DNA of 54,107 bases from Bacilli bacterium. GTDB taxonomy: Bacteria > Bacillota_I > Bacilli_A > RF39 > UBA660. A model generated the notes under the pieces. That model was not told where the DNA came from, ran no database searches, and saw only the letters and a list, made by a program, of their open reading frames with translations. Positions 33,104 through 40,457 of this stretch are shown one piece after another; within the stretch, counting starts at the first letter, position 1; each line of letters starts with the position of its first letter. The translations under genes and the position numbers were made by a program. Where the stretch lies: assembly GCA_017484205.1 (NCBI GenBank), contig JAFUTO010000016.1, positions 1 through 54,107 on the forward strand. Direction: 5' to 3'.

Positions 33104-34456
33104 ATGAATGACATAGTAGTTAAAGAAAATATAAGTAGTATGATATATGAAGTAAGAGACAAGTATGTAATATTAGATAGTGATTTAGCTAAGTTGTTTG
33201 GAGTGGAGACTAAAAGAATAAATGAAACAGTTCGAAATAATAAGTTTAAATTTGATGGTTTTACTTTCAAATTAACAGATGAAGAGAGTGAAGAACTTTT
33301 GATATTAAAAATAAATCAAAATAAAACTTCGCATAACAAGTATTTTGACCAAAAAGTTAATTATATAGTTCCAATCAATGATCAAAAAGGTAATTTTTTA
33401 GTCGATGAAATCGACCAAAAAAATGTTGATAAGAGAGGTGGTAAATATAAAAATCCTAGAGTATTCACTCGTGAAGGAGTATCTATATTAAGTAGTATAA
33501 TGAGAAGTGCTAGAGTAAAAGAAGTAGCTAAAGAAATACTATCTGAATTTGATAAATTAGAAAGTGAAAATAACATTATAATTAAAGGACAAAATATTGA
33601 AAGTATGATATATTTTATTAGAGGAAAACAAGTGATGTTAGACTCGGATTTGGCATATTTATATCAAGTAGAAACTAAGAGAATAAATGAGTCAGTTAAA
33701 AATAATTTGATAAAATTTCCTGAAAGATTTTGTTTCAAAATAACTAAAGAAGAACTTGAAGAAGTATTTTTGAGGTCGAAAATTTCGACCTCAAAAATTG
33801 GCAGAGGTGGAAGAAGAAATTTACCATATGTTTTTACTGAACAAGGAGTAGCTATGCTTGCAACAGTATTAAAAAGTAATATAGCAGCAGAAGTAAGTAT
33901 AAATATAATGGATGCCTTTGTAACAATGAAAAAATATATATCATATGTAGATATATCACAACAGAATATAACTAACTTAGTTTTAGATGATCATATTAGA
34001 ATAGATAAGTTAGAAGAAGCCTTTGATAGTTTTAAAGAAAAAGAAGTTAATACATCTATATATTTTGATGGACAAATATATGACGCTTATTCTAAAATAT
34101 TACAAATATTTAAACAAGCTAAAAAGGAGTTAATAGTAATAGATAGTTATGCAGATAATGAATTACTTAATATTATAAGTAAGATAGATGTAGATGTAAT
34201 ACTAATAACAACAAATAAATATATAAATAAACAAATAATAGATAAATATAATAAGCAATATCATAATTTAAAAGTAATATATGATAATACATTTCATGAT
34301 AGATTTTTTATATTAGATAAAGATATAATATATCATTGTGGATCATCGATAAATAGAATAGGTTATAAAGCATTTGGTATAACTAAAATATCAGATAAAA
34401 TTACCAATGATGCTATTTTAAATAAAATTAATGAAATAATTCAAGATGATAAGTAA
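33104..34456 (+). CDS. ORF6N-ORF6N DNA-binding protein with C-terminal phospholipase-D-like domain
   Basis: A 450-aa phage-type regulatory or nuclease-like protein. Residues 8-150 and 165-290 are two copies of the ORF6N domain: SSMIYEVRDKYVILDSDLAKLFGVETKRINE versus ESMIYFIRGKQVMLDSDLAYLYQVETKRINE in their openings, then VFTREGVSILSSIM versus VFTEQGVAMLATVL. Residues 325-450 form a domain with YDAYSKILQIFKQAKKELIVIDSY, FHDRFFILD (H-x-x-F-x-x-x-D, a degenerate HKD) and YHCGSSIN, as in other ORF6N proteins with a PLD-like end. The usual family member has one ORF6N domain and about 300 aa, so this one carries an extra copy. SD AAGGAGGG. Confidence 0.86.
   Translation: MNDIVVKENISSMIYEVRDKYVILDSDLAKLFGVETKRINETVRNNKFKFDGFTFKLTDEESEELLILKINQNKTSHNKYFDQKVNYIVPINDQKGNFLVDEIDQKNVDKRGGKYKNPRVFTREGVSILSSIMRSARVKEVAKEILSEFDKLESENNIIIKGQNIESMIYFIRGKQVMLDSDLAYLYQVETKRINESVKNNLIKFPERFCFKITKEELEEVFLRSKISTSKIGRGGRRNLPYVFTEQGVAMLATVLKSNIAAEVSINIMDAFVTMKKYISYVDISQQNITNLVLDDHIRIDKLEEAFDSFKEKEVNTSIYFDGQIYDAYSKILQIFKQAKKELIVIDSYADNELLNIISKIDVDVILITTNKYINKQIIDKYNKQYHNLKVIYDNTFHDRFFILDKDIIYHCGSSINRIGYKAFGITKISDKITNDAILNKINEIIQDDK
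33394..33422 (+). repeat. Inverted repeat in the first ORF6N copy
   Basis: 13-nt arms (33394-33406 and 33410-33422) with one mismatch and a 3-nt loop, inside the coding region. Confidence 0.75.
33767..33797 (+). repeat. Perfect inverted repeat in the second ORF6N copy
   Basis: 15-nt arms (33767-33781 and 33783-33797) perfectly complementary around a single A. The core is GAGGTCGAAA. It lies inside the coding sequence and encodes FLRSKISTSK. Confidence 0.95.
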
Positions 34457-34467
34457 TCATCTTTTTT
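34443..34467 (+). terminator. Terminator after the ORF6N gene
   Basis: AAGATGAT (34443-34450) pairs with ATCATCTT (34456-34463) around AAGTA, then T. It spans the stop codon. Confidence 0.85.
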
Positions 34468-34596
34468 AGAAATTATATTAAATAAGATAAAAGAAAAACT
34501 GCTATAGTTAACCTGTTAAGTTAACACATTACATTTTTCTTTTAATTATAATTAAAGTATGTTATAATTAAATGGTAGTGAAAATGGAGTGATAAT

Positions 34597-36633
34597 ATGG
34601 CAAATAATACAAACAAAAAGAAAAGTACAACCATTAATAAAACAACAAGTAAAAATACAAATCATACTACATCAAAGACAACTAATAAAAGTGCAAATAC
34701 AGCTAAAAAAGTAAATTCAACTTCTACTATGTCAAAATCTACTAACAAAAATAGTTCTAATATACATAGTACAGTGAATAAAAATACAAATCGTACTACA
34801 TCAAAGACAACTAATAAAAGTACAAATACAGCTAAAAAAGTAAATTCAACTTCTACTATGTCAAAATCTACTAACAAAAATAGTTCTAATATACATAAAG
34901 AAGTAAATGAAAGTACAACTACAACTTTAAATACACCAAAATTGAATATAAATAATAATGTATCTAAAAATAAGCATATAGAAAATGCTGTAGGTAGACA
35001 TGAAAAAGAATATATTAAAAATAATATTGATAAATATGAAGAAAATCATAGGGAAAATAATATTTCTACAAATAAGTATGTAGATGATGATATAGATACT
35101 ACCGAACTTAAAATAGCAGAAATTCAAAAAGAAATTTCTTCTATGGATGATAGTAAGAAAGAAACTAGAGAAGAAAAAGTAAATAAAGAAGAATCAAATA
35201 AAGTAGAAAAAACAACTACAATTAAGAAAACAAAAAGAAGGGTAAGAATAGTACCGATAATATTATTGATTATTACATTAGTATTATTAATAGTATTAAA
35301 TAAAAATGTTAATAGAATAGATATAATACCATTTAAATATGCGATTATTATATATATATTTATGTATTTTATGTATTTTATATTTGGACTTTTAATATTA
35401 CTTAAAAATAAAGTCTGTAGAGTAATAGGATATATATTTTTAACTATTATATTAATTATATCTAGTATAGGTATATATTATACTAATACTACTATTAAAT
35501 TTTTTGAAAATTCATTTAATAATATAAGTAGTACTTATACTAATAAATATGTAATCATAAGTACCGAAGAACATAGTGATGTATTAGATTATATTAATAA
35601 GAATTTAAGTTATTATAGTTCTATACCACATATCGATAAAGCGATAGATAAATTAAAAGAGACTATAGATTTTGATACTACTGAATATACTAATATATTA
35701 GATCTATTTAATAATGCCGATGATATATTAATTGAAAAAACTTTATATGAAAGTTTAAAAGAAAATATTAAAACTATAGATTATAGTAAATATAAAATAG
35801 TATATGAATATGAAGTAACTATTGATGAGGAAATTAATCCTATTGAACTAGGCGATGTCATTAATATTTATATAGGTGGTGTTGATTTTACTGAAACATT
35901 TAATGACTTTAATATGATAGTAACTATTAATAGAAAGACAAAAAAGATATTATTAACTAGTATTCCTAGAGATTATTATATGGATTTACCTAGTTTAGGT
36001 GCGAAGGATATATTAGATTATACTTTGCTTTGGGGTGTTAATGTTCCGATTGAAGCTTTAGAGAATATGTTTGATACTAAAATTGATTATTATGTAACTG
36101 TTAATACTAAGAGTTTAGTTGGATTAGTTGACGCTTTAGGTGGTGTAGAGTTCTGTGCAGATTTTGCTTTTAGAACTACACATGCAACTATCCTAGAAAC
36201 TTACGATGATAGACAAGGACAAAGACTATATGTTCAAAAAGGTTGTAAGGAATATAATGGTATTGAAATATTAACGATTGCTAGAGAAAGATTAGTATTT
36301 GAAGGTGGAGATAGACAAAGACAAAAGAATTGCCAACAAATTATGATTAATATAGCTAATAAGATGGCAAGTTTTGATAGTATTGCTAATTACAAAGATT
36401 TATTAGATAAATTGAGCGATTTATATGCTACAAATATTCCTGATAAATTAGTTACATCTATTGTAAAAGATACTGTAGATGGTAGTAAGTGGAGTATTGA
36501 AACACAATCTGCTGATGGAAGAAGTGGAGCAGGATGGGTACATATTGGTACATATTATGGATCAGTTATGATACCATATGATGATAGTGTAGCTTCAGTT
36601 ACAAATAAATTAAAATCATTTGCTAATGAATAA
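34597..36633 (+). CDS. LytR-CpsA-Psr (LCP) family glycopolymer ligase with repetitive N-terminal tail
   Basis: LCP enzymes move undecaprenyl-linked teichoic acid or capsule to peptidoglycan outside the membrane. The 678-aa protein has a cytoplasmic N-terminal region of about 205 residues, very rich in Lys/Asn/Thr/Ser and containing a 43-residue tandem repeat, three membrane segments (about 208-285), an extracellular accessory region (about 290-410) and the LCP domain from about 410 (NIYIGGVDFTETFNDFNMIVTINRKTKK, TSIPRDYYMDLP, VNTKSLVGLVDALGGVEF, ARERLVFEGGDRQRQKN). The R/D/K-rich active-site pattern is kept. An extended -10 (TGT-TATAAT, 34563-34568) and an SD AGTGATAAT precede ATG 34597. It is well placed to attach the polymer made upstream. 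Confidence 0.92.
   Translation: MANNTNKKKSTTINKTTSKNTNHTTSKTTNKSANTAKKVNSTSTMSKSTNKNSSNIHSTVNKNTNRTTSKTTNKSTNTAKKVNSTSTMSKSTNKNSSNIHKEVNESTTTTLNTPKLNINNNVSKNKHIENAVGRHEKEYIKNNIDKYEENHRENNISTNKYVDDDIDTTELKIAEIQKEISSMDDSKKETREEKVNKEESNKVEKTTTIKKTKRRVRIVPIILLIITLVLLIVLNKNVNRIDIIPFKYAIIIYIFMYFMYFIFGLLILLKNKVCRVIGYIFLTIILIISSIGIYYTNTTIKFFENSFNNISSTYTNKYVIISTEEHSDVLDYINKNLSYYSSIPHIDKAIDKLKETIDFDTTEYTNILDLFNNADDILIEKTLYESLKENIKTIDYSKYKIVYEYEVTIDEEINPIELGDVINIYIGGVDFTETFNDFNMIVTINRKTKKILLTSIPRDYYMDLPSLGAKDILDYTLLWGVNVPIEALENMFDTKIDYYVTVNTKSLVGLVDALGGVEFCADFAFRTTHATILETYDDRQGQRLYVQKGCKEYNGIEILTIARERLVFEGGDRQRQKNCQQIMINIANKMASFDSIANYKDLLDKLSDLYATNIPDKLVTSIVKDTVDGSKWSIETQSADGRSGAGWVHIGTYYGSVMIPYDDSVASVTNKLKSFANE
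34651..34908 (+). repeat. Tandem duplication (2 x 129 nt) in the LCP gene
   Basis: 34651-34779 and 34780-34908 differ at 7 of 129 positions by my count, clustered at the 3' end. The unit is 43 codons, so the frame is kept; it lengthens the cytoplasmic Lys/Asn/Thr/Ser tail. Confidence 0.93.
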
Positions 36634-36656
36634 AAGTTCCTTTTTGGAACTTTTTT
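36632..36656 (+). terminator. Terminator after the LCP gene
   Basis: AAAAGTTCC (36632-36640) pairs with GGAACTTTT (36646-36654) around TTTTT, then T. Confidence 0.9.
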
Positions 36657-36703
36657 GTTTAAAAAATAATTATTGAAACCATTATATATTTAGGAGGGAT
36701 ATA

Positions 36704-37480
36704 ATGGCACGTCACAAAGTGGAAATTGTGAACGTGAATACTGCGGAAATAAAAGTTTTAAGTAATGAAGAAATGATTAAATTGTTCAAAGAATATCAAA
36801 GTGGTAATTTAAAAGCGAAGGATGAACTAATTAATGGTAATCTAAAACTAGTATTGTCAATATTAAGAAAATATAATAATAGAGTTGATAATATGGACGA
36901 TTTATTTCAAGTAGGTACTATTGGTCTTATAAAAGCTATTGATAATTTTGACTTATCACATGAAGTTAGATTTAGTACATATGCTGTTCCTATGATATTA
37001 GGAGAAGTAAAAAGATACTTGAGGGATAATAGTAGTTTAAGAGTGGCTAGGTCTATTAAAGATACTGCTTATAAAGCGTTAAAAATTAAAGAAGAGCTTA
37101 CTAATAAATATGGTAAAGAAGCAACTATTGCAGAGGTTGCAACTATTATGGGACTTAAAGAATATGAAGTTTCTGATGCTTTAGATTCGATGAAAGATAC
37201 TATTAGTATGTTTGAACCGATATACAATGATGGTGGAGATACTATTTATTTAGAAGATCAATTAAAAGATAACAAAGGTAGTATGTATAGTCTTGATACT
37301 AGAATATCACTTAGGGAAGCGTTAAATAAAATTAAAGATAAGGAAAGATATATATTGGAAGAAAGATATATAATAGGTAAAACGCAAATGGAATTATCAG
37401 CTGAATTAGGAATAAGTCAAGCTCAAATATCTAGACTAGAAAAAAGTGGTATAGATAGTCTTAGAAAACTAATAAATTAA
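36704..37480 (+). CDS. sigG: Sigma-G, forespore sporulation sigma factor
   Basis: Late forespore sigma factor. The 258-aa protein aligns by eye with Bacillus SigG throughout: the conserved ARHKVEIVNVNTAEIKVL start, NGNLKLVLSILRKYNN, DLFQVGTIGLIKAIDNFDLSHEVRFSTYAVPMILGE (read here as successive region 2 motifs), FEPIYNDGGDTIYLEDQ, and the region 4 helix-turn-helix GKTQMELSAELGISQAQISRLEK. SigF is the main alternative, but the M-x-R-x-K-V-E-I start and the FEPIYNDGGD box favour SigG. In Bacillus and Clostridium it directly follows sigE; here 28.5 kb intervene. ylmC, its usual downstream neighbour, is still close by. Confidence 0.93.
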   Translation: MARHKVEIVNVNTAEIKVLSNEEMIKLFKEYQSGNLKAKDELINGNLKLVLSILRKYNNRVDNMDDLFQVGTIGLIKAIDNFDLSHEVRFSTYAVPMILGEVKRYLRDNSSLRVARSIKDTAYKALKIKEELTNKYGKEATIAEVATIMGLKEYEVSDALDSMKDTISMFEPIYNDGGDTIYLEDQLKDNKGSMYSLDTRISLREALNKIKDKERYILEERYIIGKTQMELSAELGISQAQISRLEKSGIDSLRKLIN

Positions 37481-37495
37481 TTTTAATAACATTTA

Positions 37496-37522
37496 TTGAC
37501 ATTTTTATTTATTTGTTATAGT
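37496..37522 (+). promoter_or_regulatory. Promoter of the orphan structured RNA
   Basis: Consensus TTGACA (37496-37501), a short 15-nt spacer, and TATAGT (37517-37522) with an extended TGT. Predicted start near 37529. Confidence 0.7.
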
Positions 37523-37528
37523 ATTATT

Positions 37529-37616
37529 AGTAGAAAGAACTGATAACCCATTCATTTTGGATGTTGTGTTTGAGGAATTTGATTCATCAAACATTGGGGA
37601 TAAGTTCTTTTTTCTT
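37529..37616 (+). ncRNA. Orphan small structured RNA, about 88 nt
   Basis: Between a good promoter and a T tract lies a sequence with no open reading frame of note. AAAGAACT (37534-37541) closes with AGTTCTTT (37603-37610). Inside, CCC and GGG can pair, and two hairpins follow: CATTC with GGATG (one G-U pair), and TGTTTGA with TCAAACA extended inward by GAAT/ATTC. The result is a three-way-junction fold that also serves as its own terminator. I recognise no 6S, SRP, tmRNA or riboswitch consensus. The nearest downstream gene is on the other strand, so it is not a leader. Its 3' end overlaps the end of the minus-strand gene. Confidence 0.6.
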
Positions 37617-38160
37617 TTTGAAATCAACTTTGTCTAAAAAAAGTGTTTGTGTCCTTAAAGTATGTTTTTTATTTGATATCACTTCTAATGCAATATGAGT
37701 ACCATCATCCATATTTTTTTTAAATCTTAAAGCGTTTTGTTTTTTTATATATAGTATAACTAACACTATCAAATTGAGTAACTAATTTATCAAGAGACTT
37801 AATAAATTCTATAATATCTTCTTGTGTTAGGCTTGGTTTCTTTATATGTCTAATTTCTTCTTGATTTATTGCTAATGCATAATTAATATTATCTTTAAAT
37901 AAATCGTTTATTTTGTCTTTTCGAATATTATTTATTTCGTTTTTGATTTTTACAATTGATTCTTTAGGAATTATTCCTAAATGTAAATTTTTATGTGAAT
38001 TTGGGTCGTTAATTGCTTCTTTAACATACCTTATTAATTTCTGTTTACTATCAATAATTACATTATTTTCTTTTCGCAATATTGAATGTATTTCTTCTAA
38101 TGCATATGGTTTTAATTTACTACTTATTGGACTTATTTCATAATAATTATCGTTTTTCAT
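37587..38160 (-). pseudogene. Frameshifted phage-type BECR-like nuclease gene
   Basis: Two overlapping minus-strand frames read as one protein of about 190 aa if one base is removed from a run of seven A (plus-strand T run near 37740-37748). The first frame (start 38160, 140 useful residues) contains KNLHLGIIPKESIVKIKNEI, INYALAINQEEIRHIKKPSL and DIIEFIKSLDKLV. The second continues after ...TIYKK with QNALRFKKNMDDGTHIALEV and HTLRTQTLFLDKV. This arrangement (conserved His in EEIRHI, later a two-stranded beta segment) recalls the PBECR/MuF-C toxin-like nucleases of phages; that is my memory of the family, not a search result. It starts after AGGATG. It may be inactive, or the extra A may be a sequencing or slippage matter. 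Confidence 0.55.
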
Positions 38161-38278
38161 TTTTTTACATCCTATTTATAACATACATAAAAACTTTTTG
38201 ATTTCCTTTTTTTGAGATAAAAAAAATACAAATAAGTATATAATTTATTTAATTAAATATGATTAAATAGGTGGTTTT

Positions 38279-38506
38279 ATGCGTCTATCTGATTTACAAA
38301 ATAAGGATGTCTTAAATATAGAAGATGGGAAGGTAATAGGTAAAATAATAGATGTAATTATTGATGATAAAGGAATAATACAAAAATTTGTTGTAGAAAA
38401 ATATAAATTTTTAATTTCTATGTTTACTTCACATGCTGAAATAGAAGTATCATGGAAAAACATTCTTAAAATAGGTGAAGATGTTATATTAGTTTCATTT
38501 AATTAA
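38279..38506 (+). CDS. ylmC: YlmC/YmxH-family PRC-barrel sporulation protein
   Basis: A 75-aa protein, full length for the family. It begins MRLSDLQNKDVLNIEDGKVIGKI, a PRC-barrel start, and goes on with IIDDKGIIQKFVVE and IEVSWKNILKIGEDVILV, all typical of the YlmC/YmxH proteins that follow sigG in Bacillus. Its presence 0.8 kb from sigG shows that this side of the old sporulation cluster is intact. SD AGGTGG. TATAAT at 38239-38244. The exact function in sporulation is not established. Confidence 0.88.
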   Translation: MRLSDLQNKDVLNIEDGKVIGKIIDVIIDDKGIIQKFVVEKYKFLISMFTSHAEIEVSWKNILKIGEDVILVSFN

Positions 38507-38549
38507 TGACATAATTTTTATTTTTTGGTATACTTATAATGGTGATAGT

Positions 38550-39581
38550 ATGAAAGATAAGTATAGTAAAATAGTAATTAGTATTATCGGGATATTGATA
38601 CTTATTATTATTAGCTTATTAATATATAAAAATAATGAAGTACAAGAATATAGCAAGACATTTTTCTATATGGATACATATATTAGTGTAAAAGTATATG
38701 TACCAAATGAGAAAAAGGCAAATGATGCTTTTGAAGAAATAGATAGAATATATCGCGACTACCATAATTTAACAAATAAATATGAAGAAACTGATTATGG
38801 GCTTTATGAACTTAATAAAGAAGGAAATACTACTATTGATTATAGATTGTATGAAATGATTAAATATGGGTATTCATGGTATGAAAAAAGTGATGGATTA
38901 CTTAACATAGCGATAGGTAATGTTACTGATATATGGAAAAAATATCGTGAAGACGAAACTGGGGTTCCAACATTATCTGAACTTAACAAAGTAAATATTG
39001 ATATTAATAATGTTTTAATAAATGAAATAAATAGTAAAGATAAGGTATCTGATGGGGTCATTCTATCTGATGGTGTTACTATAGATTTAGGCGCAATATC
39101 TAAAGGATATACAACTCAAATAGTTGGTGATTATTTAAAAAGTATTGGTATAAAGAAATATATAATTAATGCCGGTGGTAATGTATTAGTTGGTGATTAC
39201 TATAAAGGAAATAGTAAATATAAAATTGGTATACAAAATCCTTATTCTGATACCAATCCAAATGCGCCTAGTATATTTAAGGTAATTAGAGGTAATAATA
39301 TAGCTGTCGTAACTAGTGGTGGTTATAATCGTAATTATGTATATGAAGGTAATATATATGGTCATATAATAGATCCTAATACAAGATATCCAGCTGATAA
39401 TATGGCTAGTGTAACAGTTATATCAAAATCATCTAAGGATGCTGATGCATTATCTACAATATTATACTTGATGGACGTAGATACAGGTATGGAATTTGTA
39501 AAAGATTATGACGTAGAAGTAATATGGTATTTAAAAGATGGAACTATTAAAACAACAGATGGTATAAGTAAATATGAATAA
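38550..39581 (+). CDS. apbE: ApbE-type FAD:protein FMN transferase
   Basis: Extracytoplasmic flavin transferase that attaches FMN covalently to a Thr/Ser of partner proteins. The 343-aa protein has an N-terminal membrane anchor (about 8-27, no lipobox Cys) and the ApbE domain with FFYMDTYISVKVYV, DGLLNIAIGNVTDIW, VTIDLGAISKGYTTQIV (the conserved D-x-G-(A/G)-I-(A/S)-K-G-Y), NAGGNVLVGD, AVVTSGGYNRNYV, HIIDPNTRYPADN and SSKDADALST. The next three genes form an operon with it (overlap of 8 nt with the first) and include its likely substrate, the FMN-binding lipoprotein at 40458. Confidence 0.94.
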   Translation: MKDKYSKIVISIIGILILIIISLLIYKNNEVQEYSKTFFYMDTYISVKVYVPNEKKANDAFEEIDRIYRDYHNLTNKYEETDYGLYELNKEGNTTIDYRLYEMIKYGYSWYEKSDGLLNIAIGNVTDIWKKYREDETGVPTLSELNKVNIDINNVLINEINSKDKVSDGVILSDGVTIDLGAISKGYTTQIVGDYLKSIGIKKYIINAGGNVLVGDYYKGNSKYKIGIQNPYSDTNPNAPSIFKVIRGNNIAVVTSGGYNRNYVYEGNIYGHIIDPNTRYPADNMASVTVISKSSKDADALSTILYLMDVDTGMEFVKDYDVEVIWYLKDGTIKTTDGISKYE

Positions 39582-39936
39582 ATATGATATAATCTTAACA
39601 TTGATAATATTAATTATTGGAATAACTATATTTTGTTTATTTAAAATTGGTAATAATAATCCTAAAGAGGCTATTGTATATTATGATGGTGATATAGTAC
39701 TTAAAATTGATTTAAGTGATCATGAATTAAGAACATATACTATAGAAGGGTTTAATGGAGATGTAGTTATTGAAACTATTGATGGTAAAATAAGAGTAGT
39801 AGAGGAAGAGAGTCCTAAACATTTATGTAGTATTCAAGGCTATATAAGTACAAGTTATGAATCTATTATTTGTTTACCTAATAAAGTGGTTGTTGAGATT
39901 AATGATAGTATAGATGTGGATACTATTGTGAGGTAG
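39574..39936 (+). CDS. NusG-domain-II membrane-anchored protein (EetA-like)
   Basis: A 120-aa protein with one N-terminal membrane helix (about 6-24) and an extracellular NusG_II-type domain: EAIVYYDGDIVLKIDLSD, GDVVIETIDGKIRVVEEESPKHLCSIQGYI, and ICLPNKVVVEI. This form is known next to EetB and ApbE in flavin-based extracellular electron-transfer loci of Gram-positive bacteria. It overlaps apbE by 8 nt and ends 1 nt before the EetB-like gene. Role: probably part of the membrane electron-transfer unit. Confidence 0.85.
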   Translation: MNKYDIILTLIILIIGITIFCLFKIGNNNPKEAIVYYDGDIVLKIDLSDHELRTYTIEGFNGDVVIETIDGKIRVVEEESPKHLCSIQGYISTSYESIICLPNKVVVEINDSIDVDTIVR

Positions 39937-39937
39937 T

Positions 39938-40429
39938 ATGGAAACGAGAAAGTTTACAAGATTATCAATGCTTTTAGCATTGTCTGTTGTTTTAAATATA
40001 GTAGAAAATATGGTTCCATTGTTTAATGGGACAGTACCTGGCGTTAAATTAGGTTTAGCCAATATTGTTATATTATTTGTGCTATACCAGTATGGATTTA
40101 AAGAATCTTTATTTATATCTTTAACACGCGTATTTTTAGTAGGAATATTGCATAGTGGATTGTTTAGTATTGCGTTTTTCTTAAGTTTAAGTGGTGCTAT
40201 ACTAAGTATAATATCTATGGGCTTAATTAAGAGGTTTACTAAATTATCAATAGTTGGTGTTAGTATAATTGGATCTTTATTTCATAGTTTAGGTCAAATA
40301 ATAGTAGTTGCAATACTATTAAATAGTATGAGCGCATTCAATTATTTGCCTATTATTATTTTATTTGCAATACCTACTGGAATCCTTACAGGTATAATGA
40401 GTAAAGAGTTATTGAAATATTTTGACTAA
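39938..40429 (+). CDS. Gx transporter/heptaprenyl-diphosphate-synthase component I family membrane protein (EetB-like)
   Basis: A 163-aa protein with five or six membrane segments. The start RKFTRLSMLLALSVVLNIVENMVP and the stretch PGVKLGLANIVILFVLYQYG are family signatures (N-x-x-P...G-x-K-L-G-L-A-N). It ends with IPTGILTGIMSKELLKY. The family is often annotated as heptaprenyl synthase subunit, but beside ApbE, EetA-like and an FMN lipoprotein it fits EetB, the membrane part of flavin-based electron transfer. Confidence 0.87.
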   Translation: METRKFTRLSMLLALSVVLNIVENMVPLFNGTVPGVKLGLANIVILFVLYQYGFKESLFISLTRVFLVGILHSGLFSIAFFLSLSGAILSIISMGLIKRFTKLSIVGVSIIGSLFHSLGQIIVVAILLNSMSAFNYLPIIILFAIPTGILTGIMSKELLKYFD

Positions 40430-40457
40430 TAAGATATAATTATTATAGGAGGAGTAT

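Noticed and set aside
34662-34877. Minus-strand ORF opposite the LCP repeat
   Set aside because: It is a mirror of the Thr/Lys/Asn-rich low-complexity coding repeat, without SD or promoter.
37529-37616. 6S RNA, SRP RNA or riboswitch
   Set aside because: The length and conserved motifs of these RNAs are not present, and no plus-strand gene follows that a riboswitch could control.
37735-37760. Programmed -1 frameshifting in the nuclease-like gene because of an A AAA AAC-like heptamer
   Set aside because: The heptamer is not in the right phase for the zero frame, and the shift needed is +1 (or -2). A one-base homopolymer change fits better.
39938-40429. Heptaprenyl diphosphate synthase component I
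   Set aside because: The family name is historical; the neighbours (ApbE, NusG-II, FMN lipoprotein) point to the EetB role.
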